Assembly: GCA_963693285.1 (NCBI GenBank)
Contig: OY848923.1
Coordinates: forward strand, 969,026-1,033,025
DNA length: 64,000 nucleotides
Direction: 5' to 3'
DNA from: Xestospongia muta
Taxonomy: Eukaryota > Porifera > Demospongiae > Haplosclerida > Petrosiidae
Shown here: positions 50,642 to 63,933 of the stretch, in pieces
Layout: every line of letters starts with the position of its first letter
Position numbering within the stretch: position 1 is the stretch's first letter
Notes under the pieces: model-generated
Databases searched by the model: none
Told to the model about the DNA's origin: nothing
Seen by the model: the letters and a program-made list of their open reading frames with translations, nothing else
Program-made: the position numbers and the translations under genes

Positions 50642-52170
50642 AGGATTACATTTCTATTAGTATGCAATCTATATTATATATGATACATATACAATATATA
50701 TATATATATATAATACTACTTGTACAATTTACACTATCTGGCCTGTTTATCTAGTGGTTGTTCACAGATTTTACAGGTATATTAATTACCTGAATTTTGT
50801 CACATGTAGTGTATTAACCATATATGGTCATATATATATGGTTTTTTAATTATTAAATAACTATTAGAAACTACTATTATCACCACTCTCTCAAGAAAAT
50901 AGAACCAGTATTAGACTATGAAAGTCTTATGTAGAGCATTACATTTTTATTAGTACACAAACTATATTATATATAATACACATATAATATATATAATACT
51001 ATATGTACATTTTAAAATTCATTATTACTATATATCTGGTGATTGTTTTTATCATCACAGTTTTTTCAGGTACATTAAGTACCTGAATTTTTTTAGACAT
51101 GTAAGGTTAGTGTATTGATTATATGGTCATAGATCTATGGTTTATTAATTAACTATTAATAAGCTATTAATTAACTATTAATAAGTTATTAATTAACTAT
51201 TAGAAATTATTGACAAATCAGTTTGATTAAAATATATTAAACAAAAAAAATCAATTATAATATTTATACAAAATTTGTAACTAACATAAAGTAATATTTG
51301 TTGTAATTGTTTTATTAAAATATAAAGTTCCTACTTAATTAAAAAGAAAATATCATAAGAATTAACTAAAGGTATTTTAAATAATCATTACTTATTATTA
51401 CCAGTTAATAAAAGGAGAGAGATGTAGATAGAAATAATATGGCATCTTCATGTCTTTCTTCACATTTGATCTAGCAAAACTAAAGCAAATAGATTTTTAT
51501 CGACATTATAACTGTTTATTAATTTATTTATTCATTTATAAAACCCAATTTCTTGTATCCTCCACTCCCAAAAAGACAAAGACCTTAAAAACAAACACAA
51601 GTGGAATATTTACTTTGACTCACAAGAGACAATATGGCAGTGTGTAGCACTTAGGCATGACCAGCCATACATACTTTAGTGAGAAATTAATACTGACCCC
51701 TTGCTCCACCTCTAAACTTTAGACCCTAAACTTTAATGCTTGCAACACAAATGAAGACATCATTGTTCAACTGGTCACAGTTAAATACCTCATCTGTAAA
51801 ATTTTAACTTTGAACAAACACAACTAATATTAATTAATTATATTAATATTAATTGTAAGAGCAACACAAAATATAACCAACAGTTTAACTATCACAGTAT
51901 TGATTACAACATCAGTACTATACGTATCATCTCACCACAAGCAGAGTCTTACACTGATGCTAGATACTCAGGACAGGCAGAGCCAGCTGTAAAAAACATG
52001 TCTTGCTAACCATTGACTTATACACCTGTTTCATGTGTGGATTATCAAAAAAACCCTGTGGAAACAGCTAGACTGTTGGCGACAGCCATCCTTCATGTAC
52101 CAGTCTTCAGAGTGTTAATGAAGAGGAGGAGCATTGAGAGTGATGATGATCCTATAAGCTGTATTGCAAC
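50642..52170 (-). pseudogene. Spacer with antisense relic of the juxtamembrane-domain gene
   Basis: 50642-51790 is AT-rich spacer, with tattaattaactattaataa repeats near 51140-51200 and the cttgtatcctccactcccaaaaag block. From about 51795 to 52170 the minus strand is homologous to the minus-strand exon at 61744-62192 (shared plus-strand landmarks: acaagcagagtctta, aaacagctagac, gtattgcaacac), but frameshifts and deletions abolish the frame. It is a dead minus-strand copy lying directly upstream of R12. Confidence 0.6.
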
Positions 52171-52265
52171 ACACACACAAACACACACTCACACACACAC
52201 ACACACTCACCACTCCCGTTTATAAGGGAGGGGCTAAAAACGGCCCCATGAGAAAAGGTAGAGCA
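52166..52265 (+). promoter_or_regulatory. (CA)n and TATA-bearing leader of R12
   Basis: A CA-rich repeat (about 52168-52210) is followed by cactcccgtttataagggaggggct, with a TATA-like gtttataag about 45 bp before the start codon, then gagaaaaggtagagca. The same arrangement precedes R13 (about 56848-56939). It differs from the leaders of the other genes. Confidence 0.5.
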
Positions 52266-54675
52266 ATGATGATGTCGATTATCTTCTTGTGTCTTATAGT
52301 TAGTTTACTAATACCATTGTTTGCCATATCTATTGATCCTCCTCCATTACCTCACACTGGTAAGTTATCTAAAGGTACATTAACTAATTATTATATAATA
52401 CAGGAGTCCAATTATATGGAGGATACAATAAAACATCCTACCCAAATAACTCCATAATTCCTGCAAGTTATTTCTTTGATATTGATAAAAACAATGATGG
52501 ATTAAATGATGCCTTGTGGTGTCAAAGTGCTAGAAATGAGTCTAATATTGGAGTATGGTATTATCCTAATCGTAGTCAAGTGTCTACAGTAGATGACTCA
52601 TCACCATTACATTCTGTGCATATGTCAGGACAGATTGGACTATATCGTGACTCTGGGATAAATAACTATGAGGGTATTTATACGTGTGTTATACCAGATG
52701 AACATAATGTAAATCAAACATTGATGATATTGCTGTACAGGAAGTATACTTATGAAATAAATAGTGAGTTTATATTTATTAACAATCAATAATAGTTTTA
52801 TTAATGTGTTCAGGAGGACCTAGGATCATTGAAACTACATTCAACTCATTACTATCTACCAGAGATAATCCAGCCTTCCTGATATCCTTTAATGTTACAA
52901 ATGGAACAGCAACATATATCAATTGTACATTAAATGATACTTTGATCTATCCCAATATTACACAAACTATTCTATCATATCAACTACCAACTAAAATTTT
53001 AGTAAAGCTTCTATTTGAATCAAGAGATGAAGGATGGTACAATTGTTCTGTGTCTAACTCAAGAGTTGAGGATGAATACTACAATAGTATAAATCAAGCA
53101 TATCCTACTCACAGTAACATATATGTTAAAGGTATGTACAATACAACAAGACAATGTAATGATCATTTGTTAATTATAGTTGCCAGAAAACCAGTTAATG
53201 TCACAGCTAAGTGGATATGCCCCTCTGATGTTCTAGTCACATGGTCTCCACCAGTTGATAATGATCCATTAATAGCTGGTTATGAGGTCTTCTATGGTGT
53301 TAGTGATTGTGATTGTAAAACATTCAGTGTAGGAGTGACCAATGTAACTCAACTGATGATCAGTGGCTTATGTAGTGCTCAAAACTACAGTTTCTTTGTA
53401 ATGTCATATTCAAATGAGGAACATACACTTCCAAGTAAATGGAGTGATATTATAACACTAATTTTACGTAAGTTATGAAAATGTTATTTTAAAATTGCTT
53501 CATTTCATTCTCTATATAAGTCAATAAAATATCAACAACAACATTTAATGAAGCAATATCAACATTATCATTCAATGAAATATTAGCATCATCAGTCAAT
53601 GTAATATCAACATCATCAGTTAATAAAATATCAACATCATCAGTCAATGAAATATCAACATTATCAGTCAATAAAATATCAGTATCACCAGTCAGTGAAG
53701 CATCAACATCATTAATTGATAAACTATTAACATTAACAGTAGATGAAATATTAACATCATCAGTCAATGAAATATCAACATCATCAGTCAATGAAATATT
53801 AACATCATCAGTCAATGTAATATCAACATCATCAGTTAATAAAATATCAACATCATCAGTCAATGAAATATCAACATTATCAGTCAATAAAATATCTGCA
53901 TCACCAGTCAGTGAAGCATCAACATCATTAATTGATAAACTATTAACATTAACAGTAGATGAAATACTAACATCATCAGTCAATGAAATATCAACATCAT
54001 CAGTCAATGAAATATTAACATCATCAGTCAATGTAATATCAACATCATCAGTCAATGAAATATCAACATCATCAGTTAATGAAATATCAACATCATCAGT
54101 CAACGAAATAACAACATTATTAAAACCAACTTCAAATTGTCAACCAAATGACTGTAATTGCAGAGAGAATTCACAAGTGCCATTATCATGGCCAATTGGT
54201 ATGGGATTTCTACTTTTCACTAACTTCATCACTATTTTTATACTCATTATAAGTTGTTTATTGTTGTTAAGATCTAAAGGAAGAAATGAAAAACTGTAAG
54301 TGTTAAAGTTAATTTGTAATTTTCTCACACATTATTATAGTAATACTAGATAATGCTATATAATATTAAATTACTGTTATATTTATAATATTTTTATATA
54401 CACATGTACAAATGATTATGTCATAAATGTGTTCATGTATATAAATTGATAATATCTGTATAATATTGTATATTTACTATATAGATTTGTGGATAATAAT
54501 GCCACAATCAAGAAGTGTCCAATAATTAATACACCAGTCTCTATTAATGTTTCTCTCTCTCTCTCTATTCAGTATGACCGATTTAGAAATCATATTGACA
54601 GAATGTAGTGCATATCAGTCAGTAAAGAAAGAAGAGGAAGCCACTACTGATATTATGTATGAAACTGTTACGTAG
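52266..54675 (+). CDS. R12: receptor with ITIM-type tail and shifted splice donor
   Basis: Predicted 655-aa receptor in seven exons: 52266-52359, 52404-52763, 52814-53131, 53180-53467, 53521-54295, 54485-54514, 54573-54675. The start has three consecutive ATGs; the first is used here. Exon 2 has ATA where the others have ATG (NNSIIP). Exon 4 ends in C, giving Leu at the junction. The stalk has about 25 units of STSSVNEI/VNVI/VNKI type, in a long block repeated twice (about 53590-53760 and 53800-53970). Exon 6 has lost the usual donor (aaagttag deleted), but an A-to-G change creates aa|gtgtcc nine bases earlier, exactly in phase. The tail keeps CSAYQSV and DIMYETV. The reading depends on that weak donor. 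Without it, translation ends early and the ITIMs are lost. Confidence 0.72.
53525..54115 (+). repeat. R12 stalk minisatellite
   Basis: 24-nt coding units with a higher-order block of roughly 200 nt (VNVI-VNKI-VNEI-VNKI-SPVSEA-SLIDKLLTLTVDEI) occurring twice, close to the block seen at the start of the R6 stalk. The antisense frame is open through the whole repeat, as expected for a unit that is a multiple of three. Confidence 0.88.
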
Positions 54676-54894
54676 AGGATTACATCTCTAATAATACATC
54701 ATTTATCATACATATATATGTACATTATAACAATGTGTGTACATTAATTTTGTACCTCGAAACTAAACACCATTTTGTGCTTGTTTGTTGTTATTAGTTT
54801 TGCCATATATGGTGATACATGTATGTATGGTCAATTAATTAATTATTAGAGATTATTAACAAGTAAATTTGATTTTAAATATAATCATATACTA
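54676..54894. other. Spacer after R12
   Basis: R12 3' UTR and the conserved ttgccatatatggtgatacatg block. No gene seen. Confidence 0.45.
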
Positions 54895-55492
54895 CAGTAG
54901 ATGACTCATCACCATTACATTCTGTGTATATGACAGGACAGATTGGACTATATTAAGACAATGTAATGATCATTTGTTAATTATAGTTGCCAGAAAACCA
55001 GCTAATGTCACAGCTAAGTGGATAGTCTCTCTGATATTGAAGTCACATGGTCTCTATCAGTTGATAATGATCCATTAATAGCTGGTCTTCTGTGGTGTTA
55101 ATAATTGCATTTTTAAAACGTTCAGTGTAGGAGTGACCAATGTTACATTTCTAATCATCAGTGGCTTATGTAGTGCTCATCATTAATAACATACATGTAT
55201 TTGTAATTTTGTAGATTTAGTAATGGTACCAATAAGAAAGGTTCATCACTATTTTTGATTCTCTCTCTCTCTCTCTGTTCAGTATAACTGATTTTGAAAT
55301 TGAACTAAATAAATGTAGTACATATCAGTTAGAAACATGTAATATGATTGAACATGATCAACTAACAACTATATATGCTATAATAGATCTCACCACATCA
55401 CCAACTATCTGCTTCTCCTCCTTGATCATCACAAAGTCCTCAATCACCACTCTTTCAAGAGGAGAGTACTAGTATATATTAAAATCTTAAAT
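54895..55492 (+). pseudogene. Receptor fragment 5, counterpart of fragment 4
   Basis: Same fusion as at 50140 (first-Ig piece, intron-3-like sequence, FN3 piece), but with several deletions in FN3. It keeps a short exon-like attttgtag|atttagtaatgg segment and the tail exon after ctgttcag (about 55282). The tail has a deletion at ctataatagatctcacc and is out of frame. Confidence 0.6.
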
Positions 55493-56860
55493 AGACGATT
55501 ACATCTCTATTAGTATATAATCTATATTATATATGATACATATACAATGTATATATATATGAAAGTCATATGTAGAGCATTACATTTCTATTAGTACATA
55601 AATTATATTATATATAATACACATATAATATTTATAATACTATATGTACATTCTAAAATTCATTATCACTATAATTATATCTGGTGATTGTTGTTATCAT
55701 CACAGTTTTTTCAGGTACATTAAGTACCTGCATTTTTTAGACATATAAGATTAGTGTATTGATTATATGGTCATAGATCTATGGTTTATTAATTAACTAT
55801 TAATAAGCTATTAATTAACTATTAATAAGTTATTAATTAACTATTAAAAATTATTGACAAATCAGTTTGATTAAAATATATTAAACAAAAAAAATCAATT
55901 ATAATATTTATACAAAATTTGTAACTAACAAAGTAATATTTGTTGTAATTGTTTTATTAAAATATAAAGTTCCTACTTAATTAAAAAGAAAATATCATAA
56001 GAATTAACTAAAGGTATTTTAAATAATCATTACTTATTATTACCAGTTAATAAAGGGAGAGAGACGTAGATAGAAATAATATAGCATCTTCATGTCTTTT
56101 TTCACATTTGATCTAGCAAAACTAAAGCAAATAGATTAATTTATTTTTTTTAACATTATAACTGTTCATTAATTTTTCTTATTCACTTATAAAACCCAAA
56201 TTCTTGTATCCTCCACTCCCAAAAAGACAGAGACCCTAAAAACAAACACAAGTGGAATATTTACTTTGACTCACAACAGACAATATGATACTAAAAGTTT
56301 TGATTGGCTATCCAGTAAAATTTGGGAGTGTGTAGCACTTAGCCACGACGACCAGCCATACGTACTTTAGTGGGAAATTAATACTGACCCCTTGCTCCAC
56401 CTCTAAACTTTAGACCCTAAACTTTAATGCTTGCATTATAAATGAAGACATCATTATTCAACTGGTCACAGTTAAATACCTCATCTGTAAAATTTTACCT
56501 TTGAACACAACTAATACAATTGTAAGAGCAACACAAAATATAAGCAATAGTTTAACTATCAGAGCATTGACTACAACATCAGCACTATACGTATCATTTC
56601 ACCACAAGCAGAGTCTTACGCTGATGCTAGATACTCAGGACAGGCAGAGCCAGCTGTAAAAAAAATATCTTGCTAACCTACATTGACTTATACACCTGTT
56701 TCATGTGTGGATGTATCAAAAAAACCCTGTGAAAACAGCTAGACTGTTGGCGACAGCCAAGCCTTCATGTACCAGTCTTCAGAGTCCTAATGAAGAGGCG
56801 GAGCATTGAGAGTGATGATGATCCTATAAATGAGGTAGCTGTATTGCAACACACACACAC
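55493..56860 (-). pseudogene. Spacer with second antisense relic of the juxtamembrane-domain gene
   Basis: AT-rich spacer matching 50642-51790. Then at about 56440-56850 there is a minus-strand relic homologous to the exon at 61744-62192 and to 51795-52170 (accacaagcagagtcttacg, aaacagctagactgttgg). It is frameshifted and has no open frame. R12 and R13 therefore sit in duplicated blocks that include this relic. Confidence 0.58.
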
Positions 56861-56939
56861 ACACACACACATCCTTACCATTACCACTCCCGTTTATGAG
56901 GGAGGGGCTGGAAACGGAGCCACGAGAAAAGGTAGAACA

Positions 56940-59900
56940 ATGATGATGTCGAGTGTCTTCTTTTGTCTTACAGTTAGTTTACTAATACCATTGTTTGCCA
57001 GGTCTAATGATCCTCCTCTATTACCTCACACTGGTAAGTTATCTAAAGGTAATTAACTAATTATTATATAATACAGGAGTCCAATTATATGGAGGATACA
57101 ATAAAACATCCTACCCAAATAACTCTATGATTCCTGCAAGTTATTTCTTTGATATTGATAAAAACAATAACAATTTAAATGATGGCTTGTGGTGTCAAAG
57201 TGCTAGAAATGAGTCTAATATTGGAGTATGGTATTATCCTAATGGTAATCAAGTGTCTACAATAGATGACTCATCACCATTACATTCTGTGTATATGTCA
57301 GGACAGATTGGACTATATCGTGACTCTGGGATAGGAAACTCAGAGGGTATTTATACATGTGTTATACCAGATGAACATAATATAAATCAAACATTAATGA
57401 TATTGCTGTACAAGAAGAATACTTATGAAATAAATAGTGAGTTAAATTTTATTAACAATCAATAATAGTTTTATTAATATGTTCAGAAGGACCTAGGATC
57501 ATTGAAACTACATTCAACTCATTACTATCTACCAGAGATAATCCAGCATTCCTTATATCCTTTAATGTTACAAATGGAACAGCAACATATATCAATTGTA
57601 CATTAAATGATACTTTGATCTATCCCAATATTACACAGACTATTCTATCATATCAACTACCAACTAAAATTTTAGTAAAGCTTCTATTTGAATCAAGAGA
57701 TGAAGGATGGTACAATTGTTCTGTGTCTAACTCCAGAGTTAAGGATGAATACTACAATAGTATAAATCAAGCATATCCTGCTGACAGTAACATATATGTT
57801 AAAGGTATGTACAAAATAATAATTAACCCTTGTTGATCACTGCATGGGCTGGTGTTATTGTACTTGCCTTATGTGTGTGTGTGTGTGTGTTTCTGTCTGT
57901 CTGTTCCTAAAGCACAAGGAATACAGTTTATTGCTTCCAATACATTATTGTGTGTATGTTGCAATTTTTTTACATTTTCAAAGTGGGAATTTTCCTAGAA
58001 ATGCTTTGTTCTCAAGTTATAACAATATATTTACCTGATTCTGATGTGATCTTCATGTCAATGCATATTTTAGAGATAATAGTTAACCCTTACTACTCAC
58101 TGCATGGGCAGTGTTATAGTACATGCTTTGTGTCTGTATGTCTGTCTGTCTATCTGTCTGTTTGTCTGCTAAAAAAGTACAGGAAATATGGTAGAGCTTA
58201 TTTCTCCCAAACATTTTTGTATGTATAATAATATAATATGTACAATTTTCTACATTTCAATGTGGGAATTTCCATGAAAATTTTTCATTCCTGAGTTATT
58301 GCAATTTTATATTGATCTGATAAATCCTGGTGTCCATGCCTAATTGACACAATTAATAGCTTTCAAATGCTCAATGTCACATAATCAGTTTATTTGTATA
58401 TGAATTTTCTCTTTTACCTCTTGCTTGTTTTGGTTTCACAAAAAGCTATTATCTTATTGGGGCTGAAAGCAATTTGGTTTGACATTTGCTATTGACTTGT
58501 GAGTTATTTTCTGTTACAAATGTGAGTCAAGTGCTTAATAATCTGACCTTAAAAAACTGTTTATGCCACATCCATTGTGGTTAAACTAATATCAATTGCC
58601 ACACCTGTTGTATACTTTGTAACATAACTTGCATATTTTTATAGATGTTATAATATGATATTGTATCAATTTGAGACAACCTCTGTTGCTGAATATAATA
58701 TGAGGCTAATGTTATAGTATCATATTTTAGCTACAGCTCGGGTTCTGGATTTTAGTGTTTTCAATTGTATTAGTTGCTAGAAAACCAGTTAATGTCACAG
58801 CCAAGTGGATAGGTCCCTCTGATGTTCTCGTGACATGGTCTTCACCAGTTGATAATGATCCATTAATAGCTGGTTATGAGGTCTTCTATGGTGTTAGTGA
58901 TTGTGATTGTAAGACTTTAAGTGTAGGAGTGACCAGTGATACATTGCTGAAGATCAGTGGTTTATGTAGTGCTCAAAACTACAGTTTCTTTGTAATGTCA
59001 TATTCAAATGAGGAACATACACTTCCAAGTGAATGGAGTGATATTATAACACTAATTTCAGGTAAGTTATCAAAATGTTATAATTTATAGTTTTAAATTA
59101 CTTTATTTTGTTTTCTATCCAAGTCAATGAAGTGACACCATCAACAGTTAATGGAGTAAAGTTATCATCATCATTGACACCATCAACAGTTAATGGACTA
59201 GAGTTATCATCATCATTGACACCATCAACAGTTAATGGACTAGAGTTATCATCATCATTGATATCATCACCAATTAATGGAGCAACTCCAAGCTCTCAAC
59301 CAACAAGCAACTATATTTGTGGACATGTCTCATTATTATTGTCAATTGGTGTGGGATTTCTACTTTTCACTAACCTCATCACTATCATTGTGTTCATTAT
59401 AAGCTGTTTATGGTTGCTAAGATCTAAAAGAAGACACGAAAAACAGTAAGTGTTAAAATTACTTTATTATTCTTATATATTTAGTAAGAAATTATATGTA
59501 TGTGTGTGTGTGTGTGTGTATGTATTTATTATTAGACTAGTTGAGTATTGAAAAAATACTCAAATTTAATTGGTCAATTAGCGGGCAATATTCTCCCATA
59601 TTGACAAAAGGTTATTGCCCTTCTCTTATCTTATCTAATCTTTCAATCTACAAGTTGTCTAAATACAGCCCAAACTTACAGAGGCATCCCTTTTGCACAA
59701 TTTATTTGCGTACATGAATTTAATTGGTTAGTTTAGATAGCAACCATCTGCGTCTATAGCAACCACTTAAGCATAGCAGCTGGAAAGTAAGTGGGCTAGC
59801 TCAGCCTCAGTAACTCTGTTCAGTGTATTGTTTAGGAGGTTATAAATATTCTTCCCAGGAGTGATATCTTTACAAACTCCTGAATTAGCAGGTTATACAA

Positions 59901-60052
59901 TACATATAGATTGATGAATTTAACTATAATATATCTGCTATAATAACTTATCATGAGATCCTTACTAAATAGCCACATGTTCTACATGTGTTATTTAGAA
60001 CTGATACTCATATTCAAAATGTATGGACTATGAATCTCATTATTATATATAT

Positions 60053-60132
<80 letters not shown>

Positions 60133-60239
60133 CTTATGTATTTTGTAGATTTACTAAAGATACATATAGTTTGGTTGGAGATGATCAGCTAACACCTCTA
60201 TATGATAAGATAGATGACTCCCCATATTACCAAGTATGA
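56940..60239 (+). CDS. R13: Ig-Ig-FN3 receptor with unique stalk and short tail
   Basis: Predicted 490-aa receptor in six exons: 56940-57033, 57077-57436, 57487-57804, 58774-59061, 59124-59445, 60149-60239. The total is divisible by three. The ectodomain matches the array family. Intron 3 is 969 nt instead of 48, because of inserted repeats, and contains stops, so it must be spliced. Exon 5 has three copies of a 14-aa TPSTVNGLELSSSL unit instead of the 8-aa stalk repeat, then SSQPTSNY and the TM (SIGVGFLLFTN). The single tail exon encodes 29 aa with TYSLV, LYDKI and SPYYQV tyrosines, a third tail type. The last splice (intron 59446-60148) crosses a long (AT)n tract, so the final exon is less certain. 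Confidence 0.75.
57805..58773. mobile_element. Inserted repeats in R13 intron 3
   Basis: The 48-nt intron of the other copies is expanded to 969 nt. The insert holds two diverged direct repeats of about 240 bp (starting near 57832 and 58082: actcactgcatgggc, then TG/TCTG-rich tracts, then tttttacattttcaaagtgggaat versus acatttcaatgtgggaat). No open frame resembling a transposase is seen. Class unknown. Confidence 0.5.
59446..60148. repeat. R13 last intron with inserted DNA and (AT)n
   Basis: Contains a (GT)n stretch near 59495-59520, a hairpin gagtatt/aatactc near 59571-59590, an apparently unrelated insertion up to about 59950, and an uninterrupted (AT)n microsatellite at about 60056-60130. 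Confidence 0.55.
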
Positions 60240-61743
60240 AGTTCTTTTCTTTTATCATCACCTCTCTCTTAAGAAGAGAGAGCCATTACTTACATATGAA
60301 ACTCTTATGTAGAGGATTATTATTACACAATCTACAATATACACACACATATAATACTACATGTGCATTTTGTATAATATACAGTTACACACACACTATC
60401 TCCTTTACCTCACAAGTACATTCATTACCTGAACTGTGTACACATGGTGATTGACCATATATGGTATTACATGTATGGTTTATTAATTAACTATTAGAAA
60501 TTATTAACAAATCAATTTGATTAAAAAATAAATTATAATATTATACAAAATTTGTAACTAACATAAAGTAATATATTTTAATTAAAAATACAAAGTTCTT
60601 ACTTAATTAAAAAATAATACATCAAAAAGAAACAGTTATTTTAATTAATCATTACCAATTATTACTAGTAAGTAAAGGGAGAGAGATGTAGTTAGAAATA
60701 ACATGTTTGACAAGACTGCATCTTCATGTCCATCCTCACATTTAATCTAGCAGAACTAAATAAAATAGGTTAATTTATTCATATATATTTCATTAATTAA
60801 TATTACAATTGTTTATTAATTTTTCCTATTCACTTATAAAACCAAAATTCCTGTATCCTCCTTCCCAAAAACCCAGACCCTAAAACCAAAACACAAGTGG
60901 AACTGTGACTCATGGGAATGATACAAAGAATTGTGAGGGCTATCCAATAAAATTTGACAGTGTGTAGTACTTACACATGCCAGCCACATGTACTTTAATG
61001 GGAAATTAATACTGACCCCTTGCCCCACCCCTAAACCTCAGACCCTACTCTTTAATTTTTGCAACACAAATGAAGATATCATGATTCAAATCAATTTGAT
61101 TAAAGTACATACAGAAAAATCAATTGTAATATTATACAAATTTGTAACTAACATGAAGTAATATAATTTTATTAAAAATATAAAGTTCCTACTTATTAAA
61201 AAATAATATATATTACATATTATTACAAGTTAGTAAAGGGAGAAAGACTTAGATAGTAGTACCATATGCTTGACAAGACTGCATCTTCATGTCCATCCTC
61301 ACATCTGATCTAGCAGAACTAAATCAAATAGATTAATTTATTCATATATCATTTATTAATTGACATTCATTAACTTTTTCCTATCACTTGTATAACCATT
61401 AATAGCTAAACACAAATGGATATATAGAATTAACAATGGACGGACAAGTAATGGATATATAGAATTATTAATGGACAGACAAGTATGTATAATAATAACA
61501 ATAGAATAATAAAATTCTTAACTTACTCATGAGATTGAGTCGAGTTTAATCTCTTCCTCATCTGTTTTTTCAAGACACGGCTAAAAAGAAAGTCATATTT
61601 AACAATAACATATAAACATTGCACATGTACAACAATAAGAAGAAAAGAATTGCAAAGTTTATGACAACTTCAAAATTTCATATCCCCTTCCCAAAATGAT
61701 CCAGACCATTAAAAATTTGAATGGCTATCTAGTAAAATTTTAC
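60240..61743. other. AT-rich region between R13 and the minus-strand exon
   Basis: Two diverged copies of the ttgacaagactgcatcttcatgtccatcctcacat block (about 60710-60745 and 61270-61305) and the cctccttcccaaaaac block. On the minus strand 61249-61309 could be a small terminal exon: it follows a ctgctag acceptor, is in phase with the 61744-62192 exon and ends in TAA after QAYGTTI. This is a weak suggestion. Otherwise I see no gene. Confidence 0.35.
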
Positions 61744-62192
61744 CTTTGCTTTTTCAATTTACCCGAGAACACAGCTAATATGATAGCAAGCACTACACAG
61801 AATATAATCATCAGTATAACAAACTCAGCTATTAGAGAACCAACTAGCACAGTGGCACTATATGTGTCATCTTTCTCTTCACCACAAGCAAGATCTTGTG
61901 CTGAACCTGGATACACTGGACATGTAGAGTCAACTGTGAAAACAGCTAGACCGTTGGTGACAGCTGAGCTTTGATGGACCCAGTCTTCTACATAGTATGC
62001 TAGTAATGAGGGGGAATACTGGGCATGGTTAGTGATGATGGCCCTGTAAGTGGGATAGTATGGTACTGCTGTATTGCAAAGGATTTTAGAAGAGGTGAGT
62101 TGAGAAGAATTAAAGTTACAGTAACATCGTGAGTTGATGGCATTGATAATGGATAGTTCCATGTAATCTTTTATTTCATTCTTTGTAGATTG
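61744..62192 (-). CDS. Minus-strand exon: cysteine-rich juxtamembrane domain + TM
   Basis: A single 449-nt exon, read from 62192 to 61744, with acceptor ctacatag (phase 0) and donor ag|gtaaaa (phase 2). It encodes QSTKNEIKDY..., a domain with RCYCNF, PTYRAIITN, YVEDWVHQSS and DSTCPVY, then a TM (VLVGSLIAEFVILMIIF...) and KKQR. Its layout, flanking phases and landmarks (YRA-I-T, W-V, terminal Cys) match exons 5-6 of R8. The upstream ectodomain exons should lie further right on this strand but I could not identify them in 62400-64000. The last tail exons are uncertain. So this is either part of a gene running off the window or a partial copy. Confidence 0.6.
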
Positions 62193-62198
62193 CTATGT

Positions 62199-63275
<1,077 letters not shown>

Positions 63276-63925
63276 CAGTGGTGTAGCCAGGATGTTGCAA
63301 CGGGTGTGGCACCGGAAAATTTTTAAGGGTGGGCGTAACCAACTTATGGGGGTAGTCGTTACTTATTAATGACTATTAACATTCCTTAACATCATTTTGA
63401 GTTACAAAACAAAACATAGCATCAGCTTTAGGAGAATATTGGAGCCATTCCTTATAAACTGGTAAGCTAAACCACTTAGCTTGGAAGCATCTTTTTTTTC
63501 CACCACTATCAGTTTTAGGATACACAACATTATTTGGTTGGCATGGTCCCACTGTTATTATTCGATGCTTCTCCTCTCTTGAAAGAAGTGTTAGCTTGTT
63601 TGTAGGATCATGCCATACCTTTCCATCATTAGATGGGCCTGCCGTCAGCCATACTGTCGGTTCACTGGGCTGAAGTAGTGATGGTTGTGATGCCACAGCA
63701 GAAGAGTTGATCGAATTAGATGAGTCTTGCTCGGTGGCCAGACTGTTGAGTGTCAGCTCCATGTCAGATGACAGAGACTGAAAATCACATTTACTGGTGG
63801 TGGTTGTAGAGTGTGAAGGAGAAGAGAAAAATCCAAGCAGTGATCTTTGCATTGCTGCACCATGTGATTATCAAATGTGAGGTGTGGCCCGGGCCACCTG
63901 TGGCCACCCCCTGGCTACGCCTCTG
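63276..63925 (-). mobile_element. Deleted hAT-family transposon
   Basis: Flanked by a perfect 8-bp target duplication CAGTATAT (63268-63275 and 63926-63933), the size produced by hAT transposases. Ends are inverted: left CAGTGGTGTAGCCAGG, right (reverse complement) CAGAGGCGTAGCCAGG. At 650 bp it is far shorter than an autonomous hAT element and keeps only the start of the transposase gene. Confidence 0.88.
63376..63852 (-). pseudogene. Truncated hAT transposase, N-terminal TTF-type zinc finger region
   Basis: A 158-aa open frame inside the transposon, on the minus strand. It opens with MQRSLLGFFSS, a common start in TTF/ZMYM-type hAT transposases, has a low-complexity Ser/Thr linker, and ends with FQAKWFSLPVYKEWLQYS and DAMFCFVTQN, which match the TTF-type zinc-finger region. 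The catalytic RNase-H-like part and dimerisation domain are absent. The frame ends at 63376 shortly before the element end, so it is an internal-deletion product and not catalytically competent. Confidence 0.78.
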
Positions 63926-63933
63926 CAGTATAT

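Noticed and set aside
60834..61028. 64-codon minus-strand open frame
   Set aside because: The block recurs near 51540-51720 and 56190-56410 without a conserved frame; probably shared non-coding spacer or UTR of the minus-strand gene lineage.
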